Shown: in pieces, positions 1-6,826 of the stretch
How positions within the stretch are numbered: the first letter of the stretch is position 1
How the letters are laid out: every line of letters begins with the position of its first letter
NCBI RefSeq assembly: GCF_900109035.1
Contig: NZ_FNYD01000008.1
Coordinates: forward strand, 1 to 64,000
Source: Cribrihabitans marinus
Lineage (GTDB): Bacteria; Pseudomonadota; Alphaproteobacteria; Rhodobacterales; Rhodobacteraceae
Direction: 5' to 3'
DNA: 64,000 nucleotides
Notes under the pieces: model-generated
What the model saw: the letters and a program-made list of their open reading frames with translations, nothing else
Databases searched by the model: none
Told to the model about the DNA's origin: nothing
Translations under genes and position numbers: made by a program

Positions 1-75
1 GACGGTCATCCCAGAAGCCGCATCGACGATCTCATGCCCTGGAACTTTGCGGCCGCGTCAAGCCGCGCCGCGTAG
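1..75 (+). CDS. C-terminal end of an IS66-family transposase (TnpC), cut by the window edge
   Basis: Only the last 24 codons are visible, in frame 1 and ending at TAG 73-75. They read DGHPRSRIDDLMPWNF followed by a short Ala/Ser-rich tail. The 'HP-x-x-RID-x-LMPW' pattern is what I know from the extreme C-terminus of IS66-type transposases, which end shortly after a 'D-x-LLPW' block. Twenty bases further on is a sequence that looks like the IS66 right inverted repeat. Whether the rest of the element is intact cannot be judged from this window. Confidence 0.6.
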   Translation, partial: DGHPRSRIDDLMPWNFAAASSRAA

Positions 76-77
76 GG

Positions 78-95
78 GATCGCCGAGGCGCTTAC
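78..95. mobile_element. Putative right terminal inverted repeat of the IS66-family element
   Basis: The sequence ends in AGGCGCTTAC at 86-95. Read from the other strand it begins GTAAGCG, which is the typical outer end of IS66-family inverted repeats. It lies 20 bases after the transposase stop codon, as expected for a right end. IS66 elements usually make 8-bp target duplications, so ACCTAGGC (96-103) is the candidate copy. The partner copy would lie off the left edge. Confidence 0.5.
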
Positions 96-611
96 ACCTA
101 GGCACGTGTTGCCGCCCCTCTTTTATCTTGCGCTCCCATTGTTGGGCGCAAGATACCATCTCTTGATGCTCGGACTCGTCGACTCGTCTATGGAGTAGCT
201 GCCAAGAGTGGGTTTCCGCAGTGTGCATACCAGAGGTCTGAAAACACTGCGCAATTGCAGGAAACCTGCACACGACCGATTTGCATGCACGCGAAAACGC
301 TAGTCACGTCAGTGACTTGCAGCATTCGTGGCAGGCGTTTTTATCTTGCCCTTCTTCCTGTTGTCTTCCGCAGTCCTCCGAAACCAGCTCTTGGCGCGCG
401 TTCAAAGTCCCAAACATGCAGTCTCAGGCGACGCTACCAGATGCATGAGTCGAGGGCCGGGCGCGACCGCCAAGATGCCAACTTCGGTGCTTCGATTTGA
501 GCCGTGAATTTGGGAAGCTCCCCATCCGATTTGCACGCTGTGACAGGCCGCTTTGCGCGGCGCGTTCGCTTGCTCTGCACAAGACGCCCGCGCCGCCTCA
601 TGCTGCTCGAC
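96..611. other. Gene-poor island DNA between the IS end and a small ORF
   Basis: I find no convincing gene in these 516 bases. The short open frames have unlike composition and no recognisable protein. The stretch is less GC-rich than the core genome. It holds a hairpin at 124-155, a short inverted repeat GTCAC/GTGAC at 303-316, an 11-bp direct repeat TTTTATCTTGC at 121-131 and 339-349, and a 10-bp repeat CCGATTTGCA at 276-285 and 526-535. It is probably decayed or regulatory DNA of the integrated element. Confidence 0.5.
124..155. repeat. 10-bp perfect inverted repeat (hairpin) in island DNA
   Basis: TATCTTGCGC at 124-133 is perfectly complementary to GCGCAAGATA at 146-155 across a 12-base loop. 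Neither strand has a T tract at the correct 3' side, so a classical rho-independent terminator is unlikely. It may be an operator, a protein-binding dyad or a remnant of mobile DNA. Confidence 0.6.
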
Positions 612-908
612 ATGGCACCGTCACGCCCATCGGCAACACGCACTGAACCGGTCCAGCCGGTCGATGCTGCGCGGATCGAGGCGGCGTTGATTAAGGTCGC
701 GATGCTTGTCGCGGAGGACCCGGCCTTCGCGCCGATCTTCGAGCGGTTGGAGGCAGAACTGGCCGCGGCCTGGAAGAAGGAGAAGCGGTTGTCGGAAGCG
801 CAGCGCCGCGCGCGGGCGCTGCTGGCTCAGAAGGCGATGCGAGCGACGAGTTCGGCAACGTGTTCCAGCGACGCGCCCTTGCCGTATCGTTCCCGGTCGA
901 GCCGGTGA
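612..908 (+). CDS. Small conserved-type island protein, function unknown (98 aa)
   Basis: From ATG 612 the product is a small, mostly helical, charged protein. Its core from about residue 18 to 70 includes the segments VDAARIEAALIKVAML, APIFERLEAELA and RRARALLAQKAMR. I associate this pattern, a short helical protein with a 'PIFERLE-x-EL' block, with small uncharacterised ORFs near integrases in alphaproteobacterial islands, but I cannot name a family. An upstream in-frame start at 504 would add 36 basic residues of unlikely composition. The last 27 codons overlap the 3' end of the convergent integrase and look like read-through sequence, so the original gene may have ended near residue 72. 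No function can be assigned. Confidence 0.5.
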   Translation: MAPSRPSATRTEPVQPVDAARIEAALIKVAMLVAEDPAFAPIFERLEAELAAAWKKEKRLSEAQRRARALLAQKAMRATSSATCSSDAPLPYRSRSSR

Positions 909-2095
909 CCGAAGAGGTCGCGGCGGATGCGGTCGTCGATCCCGGCGGCAAGCATGCGGTCTTCAAAGGCATGTCGCAGGGAGTACATCGAGTGGCGCGG
1001 GGTCTCGAGCAGGCCGTTTGCGCGGAGGAACTTGTTCACAACCGCACTCAGGGTGGCGCGGTTCCGGTAGCGGGGAAAGCCCTCGGGGTACTGCTTCAGG
1101 GCTTCCAGCGAGACACCGGTCAGCGGGATCACCCGGCGGGCGTAGTGGCTCTTCAACTGCCGTCCCTCCGGTTCGATGGAGATATGGGGAACGTCGCAGT
1201 CCAGCCGGATCGTGTCCGCCGTCAGCGCGGCGCCTTCGGAGGGGCGGTAGCCCGTGTTGATCATCCCGAGCAGCAGAGCGCGGGCCTGACCGTTCAACCC
1301 GTCCAGCGCGCCTGGGGCGAGCAGGCGCGTCCTGATCCACTCCTCGCTGAATGGCGGGCGCGTCAGCTTCTCGCCCTCCTTGAAGGACAACTCGCCGAGC
1401 GGCAGCGAGAGGCCAAGCCGCTTCATCATGTTCACGGTCTTCAACACGTCGCCCAGGTGGATCAGATCCTTGTTGGCCGAATTCGCCGTGACCTCGCCTG
1501 CCTCGATCCGGTCGAGCCAGTGCTGGCGGAAGTCCAGCATGTCGTCGCGGGTGATGTTGGCGATTTCCTTGTCGCCGACGACCGCGACGAAGTTCTTAAC
1601 CGCCTTCTTGCGCGGCGCTTCCCAACGGCGCAGCTGGTCCTCGCTCTTGCCGAGGGTCTTTTCCTTGGCGAGGCCCCAGTAGAGTTCCAGTGCCTTGGTG
1701 ACCGACATCCGGGGTTCCGGGACGGTGCCGAGAAGGGCCGCGGCCTCGATGGCATCGGGTTGCTTCGCCGGGGCTGGGATCGCCTCGACGCGCTCGACGA
1801 CTTCCTCAACCGGCAACTTGGCCACCGTCCCCGCATCCAGATACCGAAAGCCGCGCGCCCGGGCGAGGTCGCGGGCGGCTTCGTAGCGGGCCTCTGCATC
1901 TTCACTGTTCCCAGCCAGGCGCGCCTCCCAAGCCTCGATCATCTGGCTCCACGCCCGATCCGCCTTGCTCCGAGCGATGGTCTCCGAGTCGGTGTGCAGG
2001 CTGATCCAGACGGTTTCGCGCGGCTCAATGTTCCGATACCGGCGTGGGACGCGGCGGCGGAGGTGGTAGAGACGGCCCCGTTTCGCGGTGCTCAT
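827..2095 (-). CDS. Tyrosine recombinase / integrase of the tRNA-Ser island
   Basis: This phage/ICE-type tyrosine recombinase catalyses site-specific integration and excision. The C-terminal catalytic domain shows the first Arg in INTGYRPSEG, a basic segment LKSHYARRVIPL with a likely catalytic Lys, the second Arg in MYSLRHAFEDRM, the GH of LFGHRLDRERYG and the nucleophile Tyr in RERYG. The position normally His in H-x-x-R is Tyr here (YSLR). The N-terminal half has the SAM-like core-binding region. I chose ATG 2095 (STAKRGRLYHLRRRVP); ATG 2113 would add six residues without a better ribosome site. The gene is read away from the 3' end of tRNA-Ser(GCU), the usual layout for an integrase beside its attachment site. 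It overlaps the convergent small ORF by 82 bases. Confidence 0.88.
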   Translation of the reverse strand: MSTAKRGRLYHLRRRVPRRYRNIEPRETVWISLHTDSETIARSKADRAWSQMIEAWEARLAGNSEDAEARYEAARDLARARGFRYLDAGTVAKLPVEEVVERVEAIPAPAKQPDAIEAAALLGTVPEPRMSVTKALELYWGLAKEKTLGKSEDQLRRWEAPRKKAVKNFVAVVGDKEIANITRDDMLDFRQHWLDRIEAGEVTANSANKDLIHLGDVLKTVNMMKRLGLSLPLGELSFKEGEKLTRPPFSEEWIRTRLLAPGALDGLNGQARALLLGMINTGYRPSEGAALTADTIRLDCDVPHISIEPEGRQLKSHYARRVIPLTGVSLEALKQYPEGFPRYRNRATLSAVVNKFLRANGLLETPRHSMYSLRHAFEDRMLAAGIDDRIRRDLFGHRLDRERYGKGASLEHVAELVARIAF

Positions 2096-2114
2096 GGCGG
2101 AGAAATTCCCCATT

Positions 2115-2150
2115 TGTGCAGCAAATTGTGTAGCAAAACGTGCAGCAAAT
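2115..2150. repeat. Three tandem 12-bp repeats between integrase and tRNA-Ser
   Basis: Units are TGTGCAGCAAAT (2115-2126), TGTGTAGCAAAA (2127-2138) and CGTGCAGCAAAT (2139-2150), head to tail with a 12-bp period. They sit just upstream of the integrase start and about 87 bp from the tRNA 3' end. That position suits arm-type integrase binding sites or an autoregulatory operator. Confidence 0.6.
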
Positions 2151-2236
2151 CAAGCGGACCAAAAACCGCCGTCAGCGCGAAAACGCCGAATTCCGCCCTA
2201 CTATCAGGCGGTTGTGAAATATAGATCTTGGAAAAA

Positions 2237-2260
2237 TGGCGGAGACGAAGGGATTCGAAC
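2237..2260. other. Candidate attachment site at the 3' end of tRNA-Ser(GCU)
   Basis: The tRNA keeps a complete 3' half with encoded CCA (TGG on the plus strand at 2237-2239), and the integrase gene begins 142 bases beyond it. Many integrative elements use a tRNA 3' end as attB and leave a direct repeat at each end. The second copy was not found in 1-2236 and should lie beyond the left edge. The exact core length is unknown. Confidence 0.4.
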
Positions 2261-2326
2261 CCTCGAGACGGTTTCCCGCCTACTCCCTTAGCAGGGGAGC
2301 GCCTTCGACCACTCGGCCACGTCTCC
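2237..2326 (-). tRNA. tRNA-Ser (anticodon GCU)
   Basis: On the minus strand the acceptor GGAGACG (5' end at 2326) pairs with CGTCTCC, followed by discriminator G and an encoded CCA ending at 2237. The anticodon loop CTGCTAA gives anticodon GCU inside a stem CTCCC/GGGAG. A long variable arm (TAGGCGGGAAACCGTC) and a T-loop GGTTCGAATCC are present. The length of 90 bases and the long variable arm are those of a class II serine tRNA. The fold is intact despite the adjacent integration. Confidence 0.97.
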
Positions 2327-2333
2327 GCCGACC

Positions 2334-2362
2334 CGTTTAGAGGCGTGGCGGCCGGGAAACAA
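2334..2362 (-). promoter_or_regulatory. Putative promoter of tRNA-Ser
   Basis: On the minus strand, TTGTTT (2357-2362) and TAAACG (2334-2339) are separated by 17 bp. The -10-like box lies 7 bases upstream of the mature tRNA 5' end. Spacing is right but the -10 is a weak match. Confidence 0.4.
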
Positions 2363-2638
2363 GGCGAAAATTCGGGTGGGCGGAGATCGGGCGGGCATTG
2401 TGCCCGCGCCGTCGGGTCAACGCCCTTGCGCGCGGCGCCGGCGCAGGTTGCGGCCCATTTGGCGTGGCCTGCCCGTCTTGCGGGGCTGGACCAAACGTGA
2501 CAAGGAGGCTGCCAATCGCGCCGGATTCCCGACGCGCTCGACCGGGGGGGGCCGGCTTTGCCTCCGACGTTCTGTCACGGCGCGTGACGCGGCGGTCGGG
2601 GAAAGGTGATGCCCGCGGCGGTGTGGTGCGGTAAAGAC
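2363..2638. other. Intergenic region without a supported gene
   Basis: Between the tRNA promoter and the ribosome site of the next gene I see no gene. Short open frames here are Arg/Pro/Gly-rich shadows of very GC-rich DNA. No strong hairpin followed by a T tract was seen. Confidence 0.6.
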
Positions 2639-2654
2639 GGAGGAACCGGGGCTG

Positions 2655-3572
2655 TTGTCGCCGCTCGTATTTCTGGCCCGGCACGGAAAGCTGATCCTGA
2701 TCGCCGGGTTGGTGGCGGGCATCGCCTTGCCGGGTGTCGCGGCGACCCTGCGGCCCTGGATCCCGGAAATGGTCGCGCTGCTTCTGTTCCTGACGGCGTT
2801 TCGCATTGGCCCGTCGGACACGATCGAGACCTTGGATGCGGTGGCCCGGACAACGAGGGCGGTGCTGATCCTGCAGCTTGTCCTGCCGCTGGGATTTCTG
2901 GGCCTGCTGTACCTGCTGGGCCAACCCTTGTCGCCGTTGTCGCTGGCCGTCGCGCTGATGCTGTCGGCCCCGTCCGTCACCGGGTCGGCCAATTTCTCCA
3001 TCCTGCTCGGGCATGACCCCGCGCCGGCGCTGCGTCTGCTGATCCTGGGCACGGCGTTGCTGCCGCTGACCTGTATCCCGATCTTCTGGCTGATGCCGCA
3101 ATTCGGCGCGCTGGGCGCCGTGCTGGAGGCCGCCGGCCGGCTATTGGCGGTGATCCTCGCGGCGGCGGTCCTGGGCTTTGCCCTGCGGCACTGGGGCTTC
3201 CGGTCGCTGGGCGACCGCGGGCGGCGGGCGACCGACGGGCTGACCGTCATCGCCCTTGCGGTGATCGTCGTGGGGCTGATGTCGGCGGTGCGGCCGACCT
3301 TCGACCGCGACCCCGCGCTTCTGGCGTTCTGGATGGCGGCGGCCTTTGCCGCGAATTTCGGGATGCAGATCGCGACCTTCCTGGTTCTGCGCGCTCGCGG
3401 GCGCCGGGCGGCGGTGCCGACGTCGATCGTGGCGGGCAACCGCAATTTCGCGCTGTTCTTCGTGGCTCTGCCACCCGAAAGCACCGACGCCCTGCTGGTC
3501 TTCCTGGGATGCTACCAGGTGCCGATGTACCTGACGCCGACGCTGCTGCGGCGGCTATACGATACCGCGTGA
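2655..3572 (+). CDS. Bile acid:sodium symporter (BASS)-like membrane transporter
   Basis: A 305-residue, very hydrophobic protein with about ten predicted membrane helices, the size of BASS/arsenite-permease-like carriers. Typical features are an early PEMVALLLFLTAFRIG segment, a small-residue stretch SAPSVTGSANFSILLG in the middle, and a late SIVAGNRNFALFF segment that resembles the broken-helix motifs of this fold. The start is TTG 2655, ten bases after the strong ribosome site GGAGGA (2639-2644); no suitable ATG lies nearby. It is followed 54 bases later by pxpA, suggesting one transcript and possibly uptake of an organic acid. The substrate is not predictable. It could also be annotated simply as a conserved membrane protein. 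Confidence 0.65.
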   Translation: MSPLVFLARHGKLILIAGLVAGIALPGVAATLRPWIPEMVALLLFLTAFRIGPSDTIETLDAVARTTRAVLILQLVLPLGFLGLLYLLGQPLSPLSLAVALMLSAPSVTGSANFSILLGHDPAPALRLLILGTALLPLTCIPIFWLMPQFGALGAVLEAAGRLLAVILAAAVLGFALRHWGFRSLGDRGRRATDGLTVIALAVIVVGLMSAVRPTFDRDPALLAFWMAAAFAANFGMQIATFLVLRARGRRAAVPTSIVAGNRNFALFFVALPPESTDALLVFLGCYQVPMYLTPTLLRRLYDTA

Positions 3573-3626
3573 CGGCACCGGCCCTGCCGGGCCATCATCG
3601 TCACCAGAGTGAAGGAGTGAATGGAC

Positions 3627-4388
3627 ATGAGCCACGTCGACCTGAACGCCGACATGGGCGAGAGCTTTGGCCCCTGGACCATGGGCGACGACAACAGCCT
3701 GCTGGGGATCATCACCAGCGCCAACATCGCCTGCGGCTTTCATGCCGGCGATCCCGATGTCATGGCCCGGACGATGGCCAGGGCCGCCGAGCATGGCGTC
3801 GGGATCGGGGCGCATCCGGGATTTCCCGATCTGCAGGGCTTCGGCCGGCGCAACATGAAGCTGCCGGCAACCGCGCTGCGCAACCTTGTGCGCTATCAGC
3901 TGGGTGCGGCGCGGGGCATGGCCGCGGCGCTGGGGCTCAGGGTCCGCCATCTGAAGCTGCACGGCGCGCTGGCCAACATGTGCTCGGTCGATGCCGGGAT
4001 GGCGCGGGCCTGTTACCAGGGGGCGCTGGATGTCGATCCGGACATCATCGTGATGGTGCTGGCCGCCACCCGCCAGCAACAGGCCGCCGAGGAGCTGGGC
4101 TGCGCCTGGGTGGGCGAGATCTTTGCCGACCGCGCTTACAACGACGATGGCACGCTGGTCGACCGGTCCTTGCCGGGAGCGGTCATCCATGACGCCGATA
4201 TCGCCGGTCCGCGGATCCTCGAGATGGTGAAGGAAGGCGCGATCATCACCGAAAGCGGGAAACGCATCGACACCCCGATCGACACGATCTGCATGCATGG
4301 CGACACGCCCGAGGCGGTGGCTATCGCCCGCTCGGTCCGGCGCTGCCTGGAAGAGGGCGGCGTCAGGGTCGGCATGTTCGGCGATTGA
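3627..4388 (+). CDS. pxpA: 5-oxoprolinase subunit A (LamB/YcsF family)
   Basis: PxpA works with PxpB and PxpC in ATP-dependent opening of 5-oxoproline (pyroglutamate) to glutamate in the cytoplasm. The family signature is clear: DLNADMGESFGPW at the N-terminus, IACGFHAGDP, GAHPGFPDLQGFGRR and KLHGALANM. The 253-residue length is usual. ATG 3627 sits 9 bases after GAAGGAG (3611-3617); ATG 3621 is too close to that site. Here the gene stands alone after a BASS-like carrier, without pxpB or pxpC beside it, so the partners must be elsewhere or the protein acts differently. Confidence 0.9.
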   Translation: MSHVDLNADMGESFGPWTMGDDNSLLGIITSANIACGFHAGDPDVMARTMARAAEHGVGIGAHPGFPDLQGFGRRNMKLPATALRNLVRYQLGAARGMAAALGLRVRHLKLHGALANMCSVDAGMARACYQGALDVDPDIIVMVLAATRQQQAAEELGCAWVGEIFADRAYNDDGTLVDRSLPGAVIHDADIAGPRILEMVKEGAIITESGKRIDTPIDTICMHGDTPEAVAIARSVRRCLEEGGVRVGMFGD

Positions 4389-4424
4389 CACGCGCACTGC
4401 TTGGCGACGGCGCGGGCGCGTGTC
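4387..4424. terminator. Inverted repeat between convergent pxpA and methionine gamma-lyase
   Basis: GACACGCGC (4387-4395) is perfectly complementary to GCGCGTGTC (4416-4424) with a 20-base loop. The left arm includes the last two bases of the pxpA stop codon. There is no T tract, so terminator function is only inferred from its position between convergent genes. Confidence 0.4.
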
Positions 4425-4436
4425 GAGCCGCGGCGA

Positions 4437-5639
4437 TCAGGCCGCCTGCATGTTATGCGCGCCGAGCGCCGCGTGCAGGTCGGCGATGATGTCGTCCGCG
4501 CTTTCCAACCCGACGGAAAGGCGTACCAGGCCCTCGGCGATCCCGTGTTCGGCCCGCTCTTCCGGGGTATAGGTCGAATGGGTCATGCTGGCCGGGTGCT
4601 GGATCAGGCTTTCCGCATCGCCGAGGCTGACCGCCCTCTGGATCAGCCTGAGGCGGTTCATCACCGCGATACCGCCCGCCTTTCCGCCCTTGACCTCGAA
4701 GGGGATCATCCCGCCGAACCGCGCCATCTGGCGGCGCGCCACGTCCCCCTGCGCAAAGCTGTCCAGGCCGGGATAGGAGACGCTCAGCACGGCGGGGTGC
4801 GCCTCGAGCGCGCGGGCCACGTGCATGGCCGTTTCGCAATGGCGCTCCATCCGCAGCTCAAGCGTCTTGATCCCGCGCAAAAGCAGCATCGCGGTCATCG
4901 GCGACATCACCGCGCCGGTCATGTCCTTGAGCCCGACCAGTCGGATCCGGGTGATGTCCTCGGAGCTGCCGACAATCAGCCCGGCCACGACATCGCCATG
5001 ACCGCTGAGAAACTTGGTCGCGGAATGCAGGACGATATCGGCGCCATGTTCCAGCGGCCGGGTGACAACCGGGGTGGCATAGGTGTTGTCCACCACGACC
5101 CGCGCCCCGGCGTCATGGGCGATCCGAGAGATCGCGGGAATGTCGACCAGCCGGTTGTTGGGGTTTGCCGGTGTCTCGAAATAGACGATCCTCGTGTTCG
5201 AACTGATCGCTTCGCTCAGGTTGCCGGGATCGGTCAGGTCCACCAGCCTGACCTTGACGCCAAAGCGCGGCAGGCCGTGCGTCATGAAGGCGAAGGTGCA
5301 GCCATAGAGCGTCTTGTCGATGATGACCTCGTCGCCCGCCTCGAGAAAGGTCCAGAGCGTCGATGTGATCGCGCCCATGCCGGACGCGGTGCACAGGCCC
5401 GCTTCGCCGCCCTCCAGGTTGGCGATGCGCTGTTCCAGGTGATCCAGCGTCGGGTTGGAGATGCGCGAATAGAAATGCCCCTCCTGCTCACCCGCGAACA
5501 TCGCGCCGCCGGCCTCGGCCGTGTCGAAGGTAAATGTCGACGACATATAGATCGGCGGGTTCAGAGCGCCCTGGTGGGATTGCGGATCATACCCGTGGTG
5601 AATGGCGCGGGTGGCGAAATCATAATCGTTGGCTGACAT
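4437..5639 (-). CDS. Methionine gamma-lyase (PLP-dependent Cys/Met metabolism family)
   Basis: This 400-residue fold-type I PLP enzyme is expected to split L-methionine into methanethiol, 2-oxobutyrate and ammonia. The Schiff-base lysine is K209 in HSATKFLSGHGD, the cofactor aspartate is in VVVDNTYATP (184-190), and YSRISNP (57-63) is the family's substrate/PLP loop. The catalytic-loop cysteine typical of methionine gamma-lyase is present at C114 (LYGCTF), which favours this activity over cystathionine enzymes or O-acetylhomoserine sulfhydrylase. A strong ribosome site GAGGAGGT precedes ATG 5639. It is divergent from an Lrp/AsnC regulator 93 bp away, a common arrangement for a regulator and its amino-acid catabolic target. 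The methanethiol made could join the DMSP pathway suggested by dmdC in this window. Confidence 0.85.
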   Translation of the reverse strand: MSANDYDFATRAIHHGYDPQSHQGALNPPIYMSSTFTFDTAEAGGAMFAGEQEGHFYSRISNPTLDHLEQRIANLEGGEAGLCTASGMGAITSTLWTFLEAGDEVIIDKTLYGCTFAFMTHGLPRFGVKVRLVDLTDPGNLSEAISSNTRIVYFETPANPNNRLVDIPAISRIAHDAGARVVVDNTYATPVVTRPLEHGADIVLHSATKFLSGHGDVVAGLIVGSSEDITRIRLVGLKDMTGAVMSPMTAMLLLRGIKTLELRMERHCETAMHVARALEAHPAVLSVSYPGLDSFAQGDVARRQMARFGGMIPFEVKGGKAGGIAVMNRLRLIQRAVSLGDAESLIQHPASMTHSTYTPEERAEHGIAEGLVRLSVGLESADDIIADLHAALGAHNMQAA

Positions 5640-5732
5640 GCTGACCTCCTCGAATCTGATAGGTATTATCTGCTATGGTTGGGGGTCATTTGTTGCTATC
5701 TTGGGCAAAATACAGTTACTAGTTGGAACTAA

Positions 5733-6200
5733 ATGCCAAACTTGGACGCCACCGACCGAAAAATCATCCGCGCCCTTCAGAAGAACGGCAGGATGACCAA
5801 CCTCGATCTGGCGGCCGAGGTGAACTTGTCGCCATCGCCGTGCCTGCGCCGGCTTCGCCTGCTGGAAAAGTCCGGCGCGATCACCGGCTACAGCGTGGAC
5901 GTGGACGCCAAGGCCTATGGGCTTCCGGTGACGGTGATGGTGCGCATCAGCCTCGAGCGTCACAACGAGGATCTCGTGCGCCATTTCGAGGCTCAGATGA
6001 AGTCGATCCCCGAGGTTCTGGAGTGCTTCGTGATGACGGGCCTGTCCGACTATCTCCTGCGCGTGGTCGTCAGTGACCTGGAAGGCTATGAGCGGTTCGT
6101 GCGCGACCGGCTGCACCCGATCGGAGGCATCAGTTCGATCGACACCAGCTTCGTCTACGGCGTGGTCAAGCGGACCCACGTATTCCCGGACGTCGGTTAG
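5733..6200 (+). CDS. Lrp/AsnC family transcriptional regulator
   Basis: A 155-residue feast/famine regulator. The N-terminal winged helix-turn-helix begins LDATDRKIIRALQKNGRM and contains the recognition part LSPSPCLRRLRLLEKSG (about residues 32-48). The C-terminal RAM domain (about 65-145) carries the usual CFVMTGLSDYLLRV segment that binds amino acids. Its start lies 93 bp from the divergent methionine gamma-lyase start, so it probably controls that gene in response to methionine or a related amino acid. This is inference from position and family. No clear palindromic Lrp box was resolved by eye in the intergenic region. Confidence 0.9.
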   Translation: MPNLDATDRKIIRALQKNGRMTNLDLAAEVNLSPSPCLRRLRLLEKSGAITGYSVDVDAKAYGLPVTVMVRISLERHNEDLVRHFEAQMKSIPEVLECFVMTGLSDYLLRVVVSDLEGYERFVRDRLHPIGGISSIDTSFVYGVVKRTHVFPDVG

Positions 6201-6287
6201 CCGGCCGTCCGGATCATGCGCAATAGATCTGGTCACAAAAGGGAAGGGGCGGTAGTTTTCCTTGGCTCCAAGTTCTCGGAGGCGGGC

Positions 6288-6398
6288 ATGATCGTGCGCG
6301 TCGGCGTCGGCGAAGACCGGGCACCCTGGCAGTGCATCGCCTATGGCGACGGAACGACGGCGGGGATTGAATCGCTGACCGACGAAGGGGCGCTATAG
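6288..6398 (+). CDS. Very short protein of unknown function (36 aa)
   Basis: From ATG 6288 a 36-residue product starts MIVRVGVGEDRAPWQCIAYG and ends in SLTDEGAL. A good ribosome site GGAGG (6278-6282) lies 5 bases before the start. The stop is one base before the start of the next gene (ATG 6400), which suggests translational coupling. The peptide has no signal sequence or membrane helix. I do not recognise a named family. Its reality rests on the ribosome site and the tight coupling. Confidence 0.45.
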   Translation: MIVRVGVGEDRAPWQCIAYGDGTTAGIESLTDEGAL

Positions 6399-6399
6399 G

Positions 6400-6816
6400 A
6401 TGCCAGTGTCCCGTTCCCGCACCGCGGCGCTGCTCTGCGCCCTTGCAGGCGCCGCCCCGCTCGCGGCGCAATCCACGGCCGAGGTGAGGTTCGAGGCGGG
6501 CAGCGACACCGCCGCCGTGAACGGCGCGATCATCGGTGATGAATATGCGAACTATGTTCTCGGCGCCAACGAGGGGCAGACCATGTCCGTCGCCCTGACG
6601 GTCACGGAGTCGAACGGGCTCGGCACCGCCTATTTCAACATCCTGCCGCCCGGTAGTCATGGTGTGGCGATCTACGACGGGTCGATGGACGATGACGGTT
6701 TCGCCGAGGTCCAGCTGCCGGAAAGCGGCGACTACACGATCCGCGTCTACCAGATGGGCAATGACGCCGACACGGGCAAGACCACTAGATACGCGGTTTC
6801 TTTCACCATCGACTAA
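6400..6816 (+). CDS. Secreted beta-sandwich protein of unknown function (PliG/PPC-like)
   Basis: A 138-residue exported protein. Residues 1-23 form a signal peptide ending APLAAQ. The mature part is beta-rich with the segments NYVLGANEGQTMSVALTV, YFNILPPGS, VAIYDGSMDDDGFAEVQL and GDYTIRVYQM, a layout I associate with bacterial pre-peptidase-like or lysozyme-inhibitor-like (PliG-type) sandwich domains. Similar proteins are often left as hypothetical. It acts outside the cytoplasm, most likely in the periplasm. It lies between two very short genes in the same direction. An inhibitor role is only a guess. Confidence 0.6.
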   Translation: MPVSRSRTAALLCALAGAAPLAAQSTAEVRFEAGSDTAAVNGAIIGDEYANYVLGANEGQTMSVALTVTESNGLGTAYFNILPPGSHGVAIYDGSMDDDGFAEVQLPESGDYTIRVYQMGNDADTGKTTRYAVSFTID

Positions 6817-6826
6817 GGAGCGCCAC

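Noticed and set aside
255-500. An 81-codon open frame in the island region
   Set aside because: No recognisable protein, atypical composition and no ribosome site; probably chance.
2105-2236. A second copy of the tRNA-Ser 3' end (att repeat) near the integrase
   Set aside because: No match to the tRNA end was found anywhere in 1-2236; the far att site must be outside the window.
2376-2634. Overlapping short open frames between the tRNA and the BASS-like gene
   Set aside because: Arg/Pro/Gly-rich translations typical of random GC-rich DNA; no similarity noticed.
6288-6816. A frameshifted single gene made of the 36-aa ORF and the secreted beta protein
   Set aside because: The second gene begins with its own clear signal peptide, so a frameshift is not needed.
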